This document shows, in pieces, positions 1 to 13,800 of a DNA stretch of 64,000 bases. The notes under the pieces are model-generated. The model was not told the DNA's origin. It ran no database searches and worked only from the letters and a program-made list of their open reading frames with translations. The stretch is from assembly GCF_024139115.2 (NCBI RefSeq), contig NW_026943146.1, positions 372,001 to 436,000 of the forward strand, read 5' to 3'. Every line of letters begins with the position of its first letter. Position 1 is the first letter of the stretch. A program made the position numbers and the translations under genes. This stretch comes from Armigeres subalbatus (lineage: Eukaryota; Arthropoda; Insecta; Diptera; Culicidae).

Positions 1-876
1 TGGCGCAGACACCAGTGAATGAGCAGCCGCTGAGTCTGCCGAGAAGCCATAAAATAGCGCAACGCGATTTTTTCTTTTCATTCTGACCGGGACAAGCGAA
101 GCAACCGCATCATCGATTGAACAGCACTCACACCTGTCAGCAGGGAATGAAGTCTTCACCGATCGCTTTTTCGGCTCGACACCATCATCAGCCGAAACTT
201 AGCCAGTACAGCAGCAGTCCACCCTACAGACCCGACAAAGCAGCAATGCTGAGCAGATACCGGCAGCAGCAGCAGAGTCGAGCCGAGACCGGCCGGCATT
301 GGTGATGATCCGAGACAGGCTGAAGAAAAGCCACATGATGCAGCATGTATAACCAAAAACCAAACGGTTCTTCAGAGAGCCAATAATAGAGATCAATATC
401 AAAGCTTTCAATACCCTTTGGGATAGAAATTGTACTTGGGTGCCAAATCCAATATTCTAGTGCTAAAATTTTATGCGTGATTTTCATAAATAGCGTCAAA
501 ACTAACAGTGGATAATTTTTATGATTTAACCGCGAAGTGGACGAAGGACTTCGCTTGACCATGCCTAAAAAAAAAGATGTCCAAATCTCTCACATAATCT
601 TATTTGGATTAAAAAAAAACACCGATAACAGCTCAAATATTAATAAACTATCAATCGATTTTTCATCAAATGTTGGATTTATTGGCATTGATAAAAAAAT
701 ATCTAGATAAACATTGTTTGATACTGACCGCACACAAAGCGAACGTGACTGAATGATCGTCCCATGTTACCAATTCTAAATCTTATCACCCGAAATCCCA
801 TGTCCGGGTGTTCCCTTCCTTCTACTACTAACAATGTTGTCTCAGAAAAGAACACGTACTTCTCACCTGAACTGCA
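1..876. other. No gene recognised; CAG-rich then A/T-rich sequence
   Basis: No convincing gene is visible. A CAG/GCA-rich patch lies around 240-285, and open frames there have biased composition without a domain. From about 570 on the sequence is A/T rich. Confidence 0.4.
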
Positions 877-878
877 AT

Positions 879-1436
879 CCCGACCAGTAGATGGTAACAG
901 ATTTATATCAGAGCTTGTTATTCTGTTACAGCAATTTTTTATAACAGCGGTTGTTATAAAACATGTATCATTAGTAGTTAAAATAACAAAAATTGTAACA
1001 AAATCTCTTCTAGTTTTAACAAAAATATTACTAAATGTGTTATTTATTAAACAAAAATATAACTCGTTGTGTTACATAAATAGAGATGAAAATCGCCTAT
1101 ACTATAACAAATTATGTTCTTGAAAAGATTATGATTATCCATAATGTAGGCAATTAACTTTGTCCAGCTGGTTCAACTTTGAATGTAGGTTCAAGTTATA
1201 CTGAAGGTGGTACCTTCGTTTTGTTTCCCAATTCCTATCTACCAAACATGTAGGCAATTTTTTTTTCGGCGAGAATAAACATAACACATTATGTTATAAT
1301 CATGTTATGATGATCTTGAAATTCTTTTTCCTCCATCTAGGACAGAAAATTTATAACAAAATTATTCCAAGTTTTGTTATTTATAACACATATTGATATA
1401 ATTGTGATAAAATTTTGTTATGACTAACTGGTCGGG
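879..1436. mobile_element. MITE with CCCGACYAG termini, copy 1
   Basis: The segment starts CCCGACCAGTAG and ends CTAACTGGTCGGG, so the ends are inverted repeats. AT flanks it on both sides, consistent with a 2-bp target duplication. The interior is A/T rich and full of motifs such as TTGTTATAAAA and ATTGTAACAAAATTT. A second copy with the same terminal design and interior sits inside an R1 element at 13196-13796. It has no coding capacity and is probably a non-autonomous DNA transposon; the superfamily is not identified. Confidence 0.7.
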
Positions 1437-2520
1437 ATTCTAAGCTCGCTTGCCCGGCTTATTGGATGTATCAAACGAAGTTCCGTTAGGAAATAGACAC
1501 CATCAGCGAGCAACAAGCGTAAAAAAGAAGAAGCCCTTCTCGAACGCGTTGATGATGATGACGCTTTGGCTGACAAAGAAGCGGGATACAAGAAACTAGC
1601 TGATTGGTCCACCAATTGGGAAGCAGAGAAGATTCAAAATTAAGTAGTATAAAAGAAAAGTGCATTCGCTCGCCATCACTATACCATGACTGGAAATTCG
1701 CGGTTATTTGAAAAGATCGTTTTCTTACTTTTTGCACTAAGCCGGAGCAAACAGCCTTTTTCGAGGTTCTAAGAGTTAAAAATGATGTTCTCCTCCTTCA
1801 GTCGCTATCGCACGGATTAGGAGGCCCTTCAGTGGAAGGGCTGAGATACAGTCTACATCCCCTGTTGAGCCAACTTGTGGTTTATTTCAGGCAGTCCTTC
1901 AGTGGAAAGGTTGCCACTGTCGAGGCTAATATTTCGTGACCGGACAGATACTTCCTGAATTTTTTTTGATGATTCTTGTTCGAGGTAGATTTTATTTCTG
2001 CGTCGGTTTGATGAGAAGATTTGGGCAAGGAATGGTATGCAACGCCGATTATGTATCCAAAATAGTTGATGTGAGAAATTTGGACATATTATATATCTTA
2101 AAGGCATGGTCAAGTCAAGTCCTACGTCCACTTAGCGGTTATGTCACAGACATTACCCACTGTTCGTTTTTTACGACAATTTGTTTGAAAGCGGCCTTTC
2201 CTAATGTTTTGAGTTGGGATGAAAGTTGATCAATACGTTTGAAAGCAACTCGAAAGAGCAAATATGTTTCTACTGATTGAATGAAACGAATCCAAATAAA
2301 ATAAATACATGCTCAATAATGTTTTGGAGCACTGGCGGCTTCAGAGCTCTGGTAATGGTGGAGCATCAGCATTTTTGGCGTAATTGGTTCATCTGTAATT
2401 TGGCGTCAGTAATAAGAACCACAATATGAGTCGTTAATCAGTCAATAAAAAAATGTCAGGCAATTTTGAATATTACGAAATTTTTATTGCATTTTATCGT
2501 CTATAAAATGCAGGATAATC
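1437..2520. other. No gene recognised
   Basis: A short lysine/glutamate-rich plus-strand frame ends at a TAA near 1642. It has no recognisable domain and could be a gene relic or chance. The rest shows no repeat or gene that I can name. Confidence 0.35.
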
Positions 2521-2830
2521 GTCTAATTTATTGAAAAGGTCTTTAGAAATTCTTTGAAATGTTTTTCTTAAAAGTTCCTATTCAAACATTATTTCAGGTT
2601 TTCCTTCGGATACCATCGGAAATTCCAGTCTCTCGGATTTTTTTCCAGTAATTAATCCGGAATTTCTAGAAAAAAAATTTTCCACTAATCTAGGACAAAA
2701 TTTCAAGAATTTCCTTAGGAGTTTTCGAACGAACTGCTAGGCATTTCCGACAATAAATTTGTCCATGAATTTCTTTGGACATTCTTTCAAATATATTTTC
2801 GATATATACTCTAGGGAATTTAAAAAAAAA
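2520..2830. repeat. Degenerate GGAATT/AATTTCC repeat, left part
   Basis: The sequence is built from recurring motifs of the kind AATTTCC, GGAATTT, TTCTTTGG and TTAGGA. The same texture resumes at about 15290 and again at 17296-18330. This suggests one long degenerate repeat interrupted by the insertions at 2830-15290 and 16111-17293. Confidence 0.45.
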
Positions 2831-2835
2831 ACCCT

Positions 2836-3316
<481 letters not shown>

Positions 3317-3997
3317 GGAGCTCGGGACTTGTTCCTGGGCGCCAATGAAAAACCACCAGTTGGCGTTTCCTTCGGAAGACGACCGGGCCCTGGTACCAGT
3401 TCACTGGTTTCCAGCCAGCCCAAGCGGATTCTGCCTAGGGGACGTGGCGGAGGTTTGACAGTGGGCTCTGTTGAATCTCTACAAAAAACCACAAGTCTAT
3501 AAGCAGCTCTGTACAAGCGACCCGTGCCGCTTCCAAAGCACTTCAGCCCATCAACAGGAGTGCCAACCGGCACATTAGGATCGATACCAGTAAGGTCCTA
3601 ATTACGATATACTGGTTACGGCTTACGACAACGGACAGAATTTGGATAGTGGATTGGAAACGACGACATTGGGCTGACGGTCGTGCTGTTCTACTCCCTG
3701 AGTAAGGAAGGGTGACACCGGCTTGAAATGGCGAGTGGGCTAACAGTACGGCCGCCTCCGTCCCGGTAAAAAACTAGCAGTCCTCCGAATACGTTCAATA
3801 CTCGTTCACCAATTTTCTTAGTGAGTACTATGCTCGGTTGAGATTCTCCCGATTGCGCGATCGGCTCTGAACACGGCCATATAAGTGCGCCCGTGTCAAC
3901 CCTAGCATGGACCTCACTGCTTGCAAAGACAATCCATGGATCATAAGCGACTACGTACGACGGGTGGAGATAACGGTTTGGAGGGGGACCCTATAGA

Positions 3998-5396
3998 ATG
4001 AGTAATTCGACATACAACACAGAAGCAGATGCAGGAGCGGCGAACCCGTTCGCCAGTAGTGGGTTGGTGAGATCACCGCCACCAGCGACAGTAGTGCTAC
4101 AGCAACAACAGCAGCAGCGGCCTGGGCAAAGTGAGTTAAACAAGCCCTCACAAAAGCCGAAAATAGTGGCAGCGAAGAAATTGGTAGAAGAGCTCCACAC
4201 TTTCGTGGATGGGAGGAACAACGTCCATAAGGAGATTAAGGACATGGTTCACAAGATCCGGAAGGCGCTAGTATCGGCAGCGATTGAATTCGATGCAGCA
4301 GCGCTGAGGGCCGACGAAGCGGAGTGCGCATTAGCGCTGACTAAGGCTCCTGCTGTCTTAGCTCCGCCAGAACAGGGCCATATCGGCACAGTTCCGTTTT
4401 ACTCCAAGGGAAAGGGAAAGAGAAACTGGCAGAAGTGGGGAGTACATCAGCCTCCATGACTCCCAAAAGGGCCAGAACCTCGCCTGGAGATGGGAGGCCA
4501 GGCGGACTCAAGCGGCAAACGCGGGAGGTCGCAGTTGAAGGAACATACGCTACTTCACAGGGAGAAGGGTGGAGTACCGTAGTAGGCCAGAAGGAGAAAA
4601 GAAATAGACAGTTGAAGCGAAAAGAGGCGAGAAAAATGGAGCAGTACAAGAAAGGAAAGCCTCTGTTGCGTCAGAAACCGTCTAAGGGACAAGCCGTACT
4701 CGTCAAGGCCAAAGACGCTACGACGTATGCAGCGCTCCTGAAGAAGGTTAGAGAGGATCCGGAGCTGAGGGACTTAGGCGAGAACGTAGTAAGGACCAGG
4801 CGCACTCAAACCGGAGAGATGCTCTTCGAGCTAAAGAAGGACCCTATGGTTGATAGCTCGGTTATGCAAGAGCGTATTGCAAAATCGCTGGGCGCAGAGG
4901 CGGAAGTTAAATCCCTGAATCCAGAGATGGTAATAATGTGCAGGGATCTAGATGAGATCACGTCGGAAGAGGAGCTCAAGGATACACTAAAGTCACAGTG
5001 TAATCTGGGTGAGGTGCAAATGACTATCCGAATAAGGAAAGCATACGGAGGCACACAAACAGCGATGATTCGTCTGCCAGTAACCGCTGCTAAAAAGTTC
5101 TGGAGGTAGGCAAACTGACTGTTGGATGGTCAAAATGCCCATTGAAAGCCGCCCCGCCAGTGAACAAACAAATGGAGAGATGCTTCAAATGTTTGGGCTA
5201 TGGACACCGGGCAGGAGCTTGCAAAGGTCCGGACAGATCCAACAAGTGTTGGAAATGCGGAGAAACAGGTCATTTTGCGAAAGACTGCACGCAAAGACCC
5301 AAGTGCATGCTTTGCACACCAGAGGACGGAAATGACCATCAGACGGGTGGCTACAAATGCCCTGTATATCAGAAGGCGATCGCAGGTCATCAGTAG
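3998..5396 (+). pseudogene. R1 copy 1 ORF1 (Gag-like, zinc-knuckle protein), frameshifted
   Basis: ORF1 proteins of R1-clade elements bind the element RNA. The first ATG is at 3998, and the frame shifts in the purine run near 4400-4435 and again near the A-run at 5092-5097. The C-terminal part has CCHC knuckles (CFKCLGYGHRAGAC, then CWKCGETGHFAKDC) followed by a partial CMLC motif. The stop at 5396 overlaps the ORF2 start by about 40 bp, usual for this clade. About 465 residues would be read if the shifts were ignored. The shifts could be mutations or assembly errors. Confidence 0.85.
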
Positions 5397-8339
5397 TGCA
5401 CATAATTCAGATTAATCTGAATCACTGCGATACCGCACAGCAACTGTTATGGCAGTCAACAACAGAAACGATGTGTGACGTAGCGATATTTGCAGAGCCG
5501 TATCGAGTTCCTCCTGATAACGGAAACTGTGTGGCTGATAGAACGGGAATGGCTGCAATACAAGTTATGGGCAGATTTCCTATCCAAGAAGTGGTAGAGA
5601 GTTCATGTGAGGGATTCGTGATCGTCAAAATCAGCGGCGTTTACGTATGCAGTTGCTATGCGCCTCCAAGATGGACAGTGGAGCAGTTTAGCCAGATGCT
5701 AGAGCGGTTAACCGACAACCTGATCGGACGAAGGCCGGTAATTATGGGGGGTGATTTCAATGCCTGGGCTGTGGAGTGGGGCAGCAGAGTCACCAATACG
5801 AGAGGATATATTCTCCTGGAAGCTCTGGCGAAGCTAGATGTACGACTGTGCAATGAAGGCTCCGTAAGCACATTTCGGAGAGACGGGAGGGAGTCTATTA
5901 TCGATGTCACGTTCTGCAGTCCTTCGTTGATGGCGAACATGAACTGGAGAGTTAGCGAAGAGTACACCCATAGCGATCACCAGGCGATTCGCTATTGTAT
6001 TGGGCGACGAAACCATGCGACAACACAGAGAAGAGTGACCGCTGAGCAGAAGTGGAAGACGAAAGCCTTCGACAAGGACCTCTTTATAGAGGCACTTCGA
6101 CCGGACAACAGTTTCGAGAACGACGATGCGGCCGAACTGATAAGAAGGATGGTAGCGGCTTGTGATGCCGCAATGCCGCGAAAACTGGAGCCTAGGAGCA
6201 ATCGGCGTCCAGCCTACTGGTGGAACGAGAGGCTCAGTGCACTACGCGTTGCTTGTCGCACAGAGAGCGAGGACGGAACCAGAGAGAGAGGAGCGCAAGG
6301 CGGCGTTCCGGGAAGCTAGAACCGCATTGAAACGGGCAATCAAGATTAGCAAGTCAGATTGCTACAAAGAGCTATGCCGAGAAGCAGACGCCAATCCCTG
6401 GGGCGACGCGTACCGCGTTGTAATGGCGAAGATTAAAGGCCCGTCGACGCCAGCTGAAACGTGCCCATACATGCTGAAGGAAATCGTGGAGGGTCTCTTC
6501 CCGAAACACAATCCGACTACGTGGCCACCGATACCGTACGGAGAAGAAGAAGCAATTTCCGAGGGTCGGCAAGTGTCCAATGATGAGCTGGCAGATGCTG
6601 CGAAGCGCCTGAAAATGAAGAAAGCACCCGGTCCAGATGGAATACCAAACGTGGCCCTGAAAGCTGCAATTTTGGCATATCCGGATATGTTCAGAACGGT
6701 ACTCCAGAAGTGCCTAGACGAGGGTAACTTTCCAGAAATGTGGAAGACCCAGAAGCTGGTACTGCTGCCAAAACCAGGGAAGCCGCCGGGAAATCCGGCT
6801 TCGTACAGGCCTATATGCCTGATAGACACAGTTGGGAAACTTCTGGAGAGGATCATCCTAAACAGGCTGACGAAGTGTATGGAGGGTGAGCGTGGACTGT
6901 CAAACATGCAGTTTGGATTCCGCAAAGGAGTATCGACAGTGGATGAAATTCGCACTGTGCTCGAGAGTGCTGACAAAGCATCTAAACAGAAGCGAAGAGG
7001 AGATCGATACTGCGCAGTGGTTACGATAGACGTAAAGAACGCGTTTAACAGTGCCAGCTTTGAAGCCATTGCCGCTGCGCTGCAAAGAATGCGGGTTCCT
7101 GAATATCTTTGCCGCATCCTGAAGAGCTACTTTGAGAGCAGAGTCCTGGTGTACGACACGAACGAAGGGAAAAAGTCGATGCGTGTTACAGCGGGTGTTC
7201 CTCAGGGCTCCATACTCGGCCCAACCCTCTGGAACGGAATGTATGATGGAGTCCTGACATTGCGGCTGCCCAGGAAAGTGAAAATCGTGGGTTTTGCGGA
7301 CGACGTATCATTAACAGTGATGGGCGAGACACTCGAAGAAGTGGAGGCGTCTGTGACAGAGGCAATAGCCACGATCGAGAGCTGGATGAATGGAGTTAAG
7401 CTACAAATAGCTCACCACAAAACGGAGGTGCTATTAGTCAGCAACTGCAAGGCTATCCAGCGGATGGAAATCGTCGTCGGAGGACATGCGATTGCTTCGA
7501 AGCGATCACTGAAGCACCTGGGAGTGATGATCGACGACCGGATAAATTTCCACAGCCACGTTGACTACGCCTGTGAAAAATCGGTGAAGGCAATGAACGC
7601 AATAGCGAAGATCATGCCAAACGTTGGCGGTCCAAGAAGCAGCACGAGGCGTCTGCTAGTTAGTGTCTCGTCATCGATACTGCGGTATGGGGTTCCTGCC
7701 TGGGGCAAAGCACTGCAAACCAAGCGGAACCGGGAAAAGCTGAAAAGTGTGTTCCGGCTGATGGCCATACGAGTTGCAAGTGCGTATAGAACGATATCGT
7801 CGGAGGCAGTATGCGTTATCGCCGGGATGGTACCCATTTGCATCACCCTGGCGGAAGACATCGAGTGCTACCAGTGCAGAGACACCGGAAACATGAGAAA
7901 GGTGGCGAAAATTCGCTCGATGGCGATGTGGCAGCAGAAGTGGGACAGTACTGAGAAAGGAAGGTGGACCCACCGGCTCATTCCAAATCTGTCGACGTGG
8001 ATGAATAGAAAGCATGGCGAAGTAAACTTCTACATGACGCAGTTCCTGTCGGGCCACGGATGCTTTCGGAAGTATTTACATCGGTTCGGACACACCAATT
8101 CCCCGCTATGTCCAGAATGTGAGAATGTTGAAGAGACGCCGGAGCACGTGGTGTTCTATTGTCCGCGGTTTGCGGAAATTCGTAGAGAAATGCCTGTCTC
8201 AAGGGCGGATAATATCGCAGAGCAAATGTGTCACGAGGAAAACACGTGGAATTCGGTAAGCAGAGTCGTGACGCACATATTGTCGGAGCTGCAGCGTAGA
8301 TGGAGGCGAGATCAGCGAATAAGTGCCAATTCTGGATAG
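5357..8339 (+). pseudogene. R1 copy 1 ORF2 (endonuclease-reverse transcriptase), one frameshift
   Basis: ORF2 nicks the target and reverse-transcribes the RNA. The ATG at 5357 leads quickly into the endonuclease: QINLNHCD, FAEPY, GGDFNAW and SDHQAI carry the expected Asn, Glu, Asp/Asn and Asp/His residues. The frame shifts near 6255-6275. The RT follows with APGPDGIPN, VTIDVKNAFNSA (motif A), GVPQGSILGP and the catalytic GFADD. A cysteine-histidine motif (CPECENVEETPEHVVFYC) lies near the C-terminus. Apart from the one shift, about 990 codons are open, a normal length for R1-clade ORF2. Confidence 0.9.
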
Positions 8340-8934
8340 TATTCAGCGCAGTGAGCAGTGTTTGGCTTCGGGTCGTCGCGGCGCCGGTGAACCGGAAGTT
8401 TTCTGCCAACCGGAATCCTCGGACCGACTTCGGCACTCGAACAGCCAACCTGCAGAAGAAAGAAGAAGAAAGCGATTGGGGTACGTAGGGCACCCGAGGA
8501 CGATGTCGAGAAAATGCGTGAAAGCGTCCCCTGCGATAGCCGCCGGTAGTCGGGGCACCACCAGTGCGGAAGTTTCCTTCACCGGAACTGGTGGACCACC
8601 CTCGACGCCGGGGGGAGTCAGGAGGATTCGAGTCATGACCGTCGAGGGATCGAGACTACGTTGCAGTGGAGCAGTGGATTAGCCAGCCAGTCGGCGAACT
8701 AGCCTAAGCTAGGGGCCGGAATTTTAGAAGAAGTGCATGAGCACAGCCCCCCCCGAAGTAGTCGCAGCATCCCGTGGTCCCGGGGGGATCGAGGCAAGGA
8801 GGATAAGGGACCCGGTTTATCCGGGAGGCACATTTTTAGCAGGTCGGGAGGAGCCCATCCCTGTTCGCCTTCGAGCATAGTGTGGATGCTCGAGGTGTCT
8901 GTCGCGCAGATTTTTGATGGCCTTTAACCCTCGC

Positions 8935-8950
<16 letters not shown>
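8340..8950 (+). other. 3' UTR and A-tail of R1 copy 1
   Basis: This G/C-rich untranslated stretch ends ACCCTCGC followed by about 16 A. The A-run passes directly into (AC)n, so the 3' junction is A-to-AC. I see no gene in it. Confidence 0.7.

Positions 8951-8980
<30 letters not shown>
8951..8980. repeat. (AC)n between the two R1 elements
   Basis: About 15 CA units separate the 3' end of copy 1 from the 5' end of copy 2. This is the expected leftover if copy 2 inserted into the AC tract next to copy 1, or the reverse. Confidence 0.95.
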
Positions 8981-8982
<2 letters not shown>

Positions 8983-9252
8983 TGGGGCAGCAGGGACTTT
9001 GTCCAAGGGCTTGACGACCCCTCCCCATGGCCACTGCGAGTTAGACCGGGACCATCGTCCCTAACCCCTAATCCCAAGGCGTCAAGCGACCCGTGCCGAG
9101 GGGATGCATGGCCAGGGGAGTGAAATAATAAGCTAGGCCTTTAACGGAGCCTGTGGGGTACCTGGGCACCCCCCACAGTAATTGTCCCTTATCGCGTCAT
9201 GCTGGGCTCTGGCGTGGTGGACCTCTTTTCCCGAGCAACTCGTGGGATCAAA

Positions 9253-10868
9253 ATGGAAAACCAAGACAATTCTTCAACTAGTGGTAGTAGTGTAGGCGAC
9301 AACCCCTTCGCAAGAGGTGGGTTGTTCAGGTCTCCGCCTAGGAGGCCAGAGGCAATAGTCGGCAGCTCAGTGCGCAGCGCCAGCGTGGGTCACTTAACCT
9401 TCCTCTCGGCTAAAAAACGCCGGTAGAGGTTATTGACGGCCCATGGCTTGTGGAGGCGATGAACCGCAAACGCGATGGGCTCTCGGCCTTCGAGGTGGCG
9501 ACGGAACAGCTGGACGCCATCATCGACTTTGCGTCATCGAAGCATAATATCAGTAAGGACCTCAAGAGGAGCTTGCAGAAACTTCGAAAGTCGATGTTGG
9601 ACGCCAAGCTGGAAACGGCGGTCAGGACGGCCAAGTTCGAACCCGTGAAATCCATGGAGTCGAGGTCTACCCAGACTGAGGCCCAAGAATTCGCGGATTT
9701 GGGCAAGGTCGAATCGACCGAGGGCGTGCCAGCGAAGACGGTGGTGCCAAAGTCTACCAAGACTGAGGCTCAAGTATTCGCAGGCACGTCGAGGGTGGCT
9801 GCTCAAAGGAGCAGACACAAAAACGGGAGACAGTCTCCAGGGGATGAGCTCCCTGGGGCCGCCCCAAAACGCGGAGGGTTACTACCCCGAACAAGGGTAG
9901 TGGGGCTGGGAAGCTGAACCCCGGCCAGGTACCTCCAAAACCCAGGAGGAAGAACCTGGAAAGGTCCGTCCACCCAGCATAGACAGTGGTAAGGGGTTAC
10001 GGCAGGCTGAGAGCTCTCAGCCGCCCCAGACCAGGGAAATAGAGGGGATGACGCCTCCTGGACCCTGGTCAAGAACAAGAGGAAACCGAAGACGTCAAGG
10101 GCCGAAAAGAAGGCCCAGGCGAATGAGGGTAGCAAGAAGTCTAGGGTAGGCGCCAATCGCTCCAGGGGCGATGCCCTAGTCATCACGGCGGACGAGGCTA
10201 AGTACTCGGATGTTTTGAAGGCGATGAGGAGTGACGTCAAGCTCGGTGAACTCGGCGCCGACGTACGTCGAATAAGACGTACCCGGATGGGCGAGATGAT
10301 ACTCGAGCTGAAGCGGGGCGTCTCGCAAAAGGGCGCCGCCTACAAGAAGTTGGCGGAGGAAGTCCTAGGCGAGACGGTCAAGGTGAGGGCACTCACGACG
10401 GAGGTGAATCTAAAAGTTAAAGACCTGGACGAGATCACCGAAGTCGAAGAGCTCCTCACGGCACTGCGGCGACAGTGCGAAGTGGAGGCGTCCACCGCAG
10501 CCGTTCGGCTACGGAAAGGTCCGGCAGGGACACAGGTAGCATTGGTTCGGCTACCTGCAGCGGACGCCTCCAAGGTAGTCAAGTTAGGGAGCGTCAAGGT
10601 GGGGTGGTCGGTATGCCCTGTGGGCATATATGAGCAACCAGAAGTTTGCTTCAAGTGCCTGGAACCGGGGCACAAGCAATGGGACTGCAAAGGCCCTGAC
10701 AGAAGCAAGCTCTGTCGATGCTGCGGATTGGAGGGACATAAGGCACAATGTTGCACGAACCCTCCCAACTGTTTGATCTGTTCCAGCAAAGCTGCGAACA
10801 GCAAGCACCCCATGGGGGGTTCGAAGTGCCCGGCGTTTAAGCGTGATGCAAAATCACAGTGCAGGTAA
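9253..10868 (+). pseudogene. R1 copy 2 ORF1 (zinc-knuckle protein), frameshifted
   Basis: The ATG at 9253 opens a serine-rich N-terminus. The NPFA.GGL.RSPP block closely matches the start of copy 1 ORF1. A frame change occurs near 9426-9450 and at least one more between 9900 and 10050. Two CCHC-like knuckles follow (CFKCLEPGHKQWDC and CRCCGLEGHKAQCC) and then CLIC. The stop at 10868 overlaps the start of ORF2 by a few bases. Confidence 0.8.
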
Positions 10869-13800
10869 CGCAGCTAAACCTGAACCACTGTGATGCAGCC
10901 CAGCAACTGCTGTGTCAGACAGTTGCTGAATGGGGGACGGATATCGTCATCATAGCAGATCCTTACCGGGTACCCGCCAGGAACGGTAATTGGGTCACCG
11001 ATGGATCTAAAATGGCGGCGATATGGACAACGGGGAAATACCCAGTCCAAGAGTTGGTGTCTTCGACACACGAGGGCTTCGTCATTGCCAAAGTCAATGG
11101 GGTCTCCTTCTGCAGCTGGTGTGCGGCTCCTCGATGGTCGATTGAGCAGTTCGGTCGAATGCTAGATTGGTTGACGGCTACCTTGATGGGGCGGCGGCCG
11201 GTGGTGATCGCGAGAGACTTCAACGCTTGGGCCGTGGGATGGGGCCGCCGATCCACGAATCAACGGGGCAGATCCTGCTGGAATCACTGGCCATGTTTGA
11301 TGTGGACTTGGCTAATGTCGGTACCAAAAATACCTACAGCTGGAACGGTGCCGAGTCGATTATCGACGTTACGTTCTGGAGCCCTGGCCAAACGAGTAGT
11401 TCGAACTGGAGGGTAGATGATGGCTACACTCACAGCGACCACCTGGCGGTTCGCTACAGTATCGACTATACGACCAGCATTCAGCGGACGGAAGAAGGGC
11501 GAGGCCTAGTCCTCGTATGTGGAAGACATCATACTTCGACGACGAGGTGTTTAAGGAAGCGCTCCGCCGCGAGCATAATACTCTCGGTCTGAGTGGCGAG
11601 CAGCTGGTAACAGTACTCTCGCTTGCATTCGGTGCCACCATGCCTACCAAGGCCACCCTAGGAATGGAATGCCACTGGCTTACTGGTGGACTCAAGCAAT
11701 TGCAAACCTGCGCTGCGCCTGCCTACGGGCACGGAGGCGGATGCAGCGAGCACGCACAGAAGAGGAGCGTGTTGAACGACGGGTGGCGTTCGTGGCTGCT
11801 AGAGCCGCTCTGAAGACTGAGATTAGATCAAGCAAAAAAGCCTGCTTCGAGGGCCTGTGTCAAAGTGCCAACGCGAATCCATGGGGTGACGCCTATAGGG
11901 TCGTAATGGCCAAGACACGTGGGGCGATGGCCCCCACAGAGCGGTCTCCAGAGATGCTGGAGAGGATCATCGCGGGGCTCTTCCCACGTCACGACCCAAG
12001 TCCCTGGCCTCCCTTTGTGGAGCTGCCAGGGGCCAGGGTGGCCGACGAGGGAAGAGTAACTGTGGCGGAACTTGCGGGGATTGCACAGTCCCTTAGTGTA
12101 GGTAAGGCGCCAGGACCGGATGGTATTCCGAACCTGGCCATTAAAGCGGCCATTGCCGAGGCTCCCGAGATGTTCAGATCTGTCATGCAGAGATGCCTGG
12201 ACGAGGGAGTCTTCCCTGAAGCATGGAAAAGGCAGAACTTGGTCCTATTGCCAAAGGCGGGAAAACCACCGGGGGATCCGTCGGCAATATGCCTGCTTGA
12301 TACGGCGGGGAAGGTGCTCGAGAAGATCATCTTCAACAGGTTGTTGATACGCACGGAGGGTGCGGTTGGTCTATCGAGTAACCAGTTTGGCTTCCGAAAG
12401 GGTAAGTCGACCGTAGACGCTATCTTGTCGGTTACCAGATCCGCGGAGATAGCAATCCAGCGTAAGGGGTAGTTGTGCAGTAGTGACTCTCGACGTGAGA
12501 AATGCTTTCAATAGTGCCAGTTGGGCAGCTATTGCAGATGCGCTCCTGCGTCTTGGAATTCCCGAGTACCTGTACAAGATTCTCGGAAGCTACTTCCAGA
12601 ATCGAGTACTGGTATACGACACGGAGGCTGGTCGGAAGTGCGTTGACATAACCTCAGGGGTTCCGCAAGGTTCCATACTGGGTCCGGTGTTATGGAACGT
12701 CCTGTACGACGGTGTCTTGAGGTTGAAGTTCCCGGTGGGCGTGGCAATCGTCGGCATTGCTGACGATATTACGCTGGAGGTCTACGGCGAATCGATCGAA
12801 GAGGTGGAATTGACTGCAGCCCACTCGATCGCAATTGTGGAGGAGTGGATGAGTTCCAGGAAGTTAGAACTGGCTCACCACAAGACTGAGGTGGTTGTTG
12901 TTAACAACCGAAAGTCGGAGCAACAAGCGGTGATAAGGGCAGGCAACTGCACGGTCACCTCTGAACGCTCCATCAAACTCTTGGGGGTAATGATCGACGA
13001 TAAGCTCACCTTTGGTAGCCACGTCAATTACGCCTGCAAGCGTGCCTCCACAGCTATAGCGGCATTGTCCCGGATGATGTCCAATAGCTCTGCGGTTTAT
13101 GCCAGCAAGCGCAAGCTTCTGGCTAGCGTTGCTCTGTCCATACTGAGGTATGGGGGGCCAGCTTGGGGCACGGCCCTGCGTATTAACTGCTACCCGACTA
13201 GAAGAGCCTAACAGAAACTGAACACAATATTAACATATTGTGATATTTATAACTTATTTTGATACAATTTTGTTCTTACTAGCCATTATCTTTCAAATGT
13301 TGTAACAAGATTTTATCATAATATGATTTAAAAAATGCTTAACACCGAATTGCCCAACAGTAGGCAATTAAAATAGATGTAGCAAAGTCTTCCAGCCATA
13401 TAGATATCACAACGCTGATATAATTTGCAAAGGTTGCCTTATTTGTAATGTTGTTAGTTTCATGTTCTCGAAAAATATTCTTGTTCAGACAAAAACAAAA
13501 GTTTCTGATTGTTGATCACAATCTGAAGACCTATCACGAACTGTAAAAATTTGCAACTGCACAGAAACAATATATTTTGTATCTGATTCTGTTATAAATT
13601 TCTAACAAAATTTGTTATTTTTATGATAAAATTGTAACAAAATTTGATAGTTTTTTGTTTCTAGTAGTGTAATTTTTGATAGAAATTTAGATATTTTAAC
13701 AACATCCTGCACCACGTTTCTAACAAATTTTGTTATAAAAATTTAGAATAACATAATAACATAGGTTGATATAATTTTGATATGACCTTCTAGTCGGGTA

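Noticed and set aside
224..562. 112-codon minus-strand frame near the left edge
   Set aside because: No domain, a Cys run from CAG repeats, no splice context.
764..1123. 119-codon plus-strand frame
   Set aside because: Most of it lies inside the A/T-rich MITE at 879-1436.
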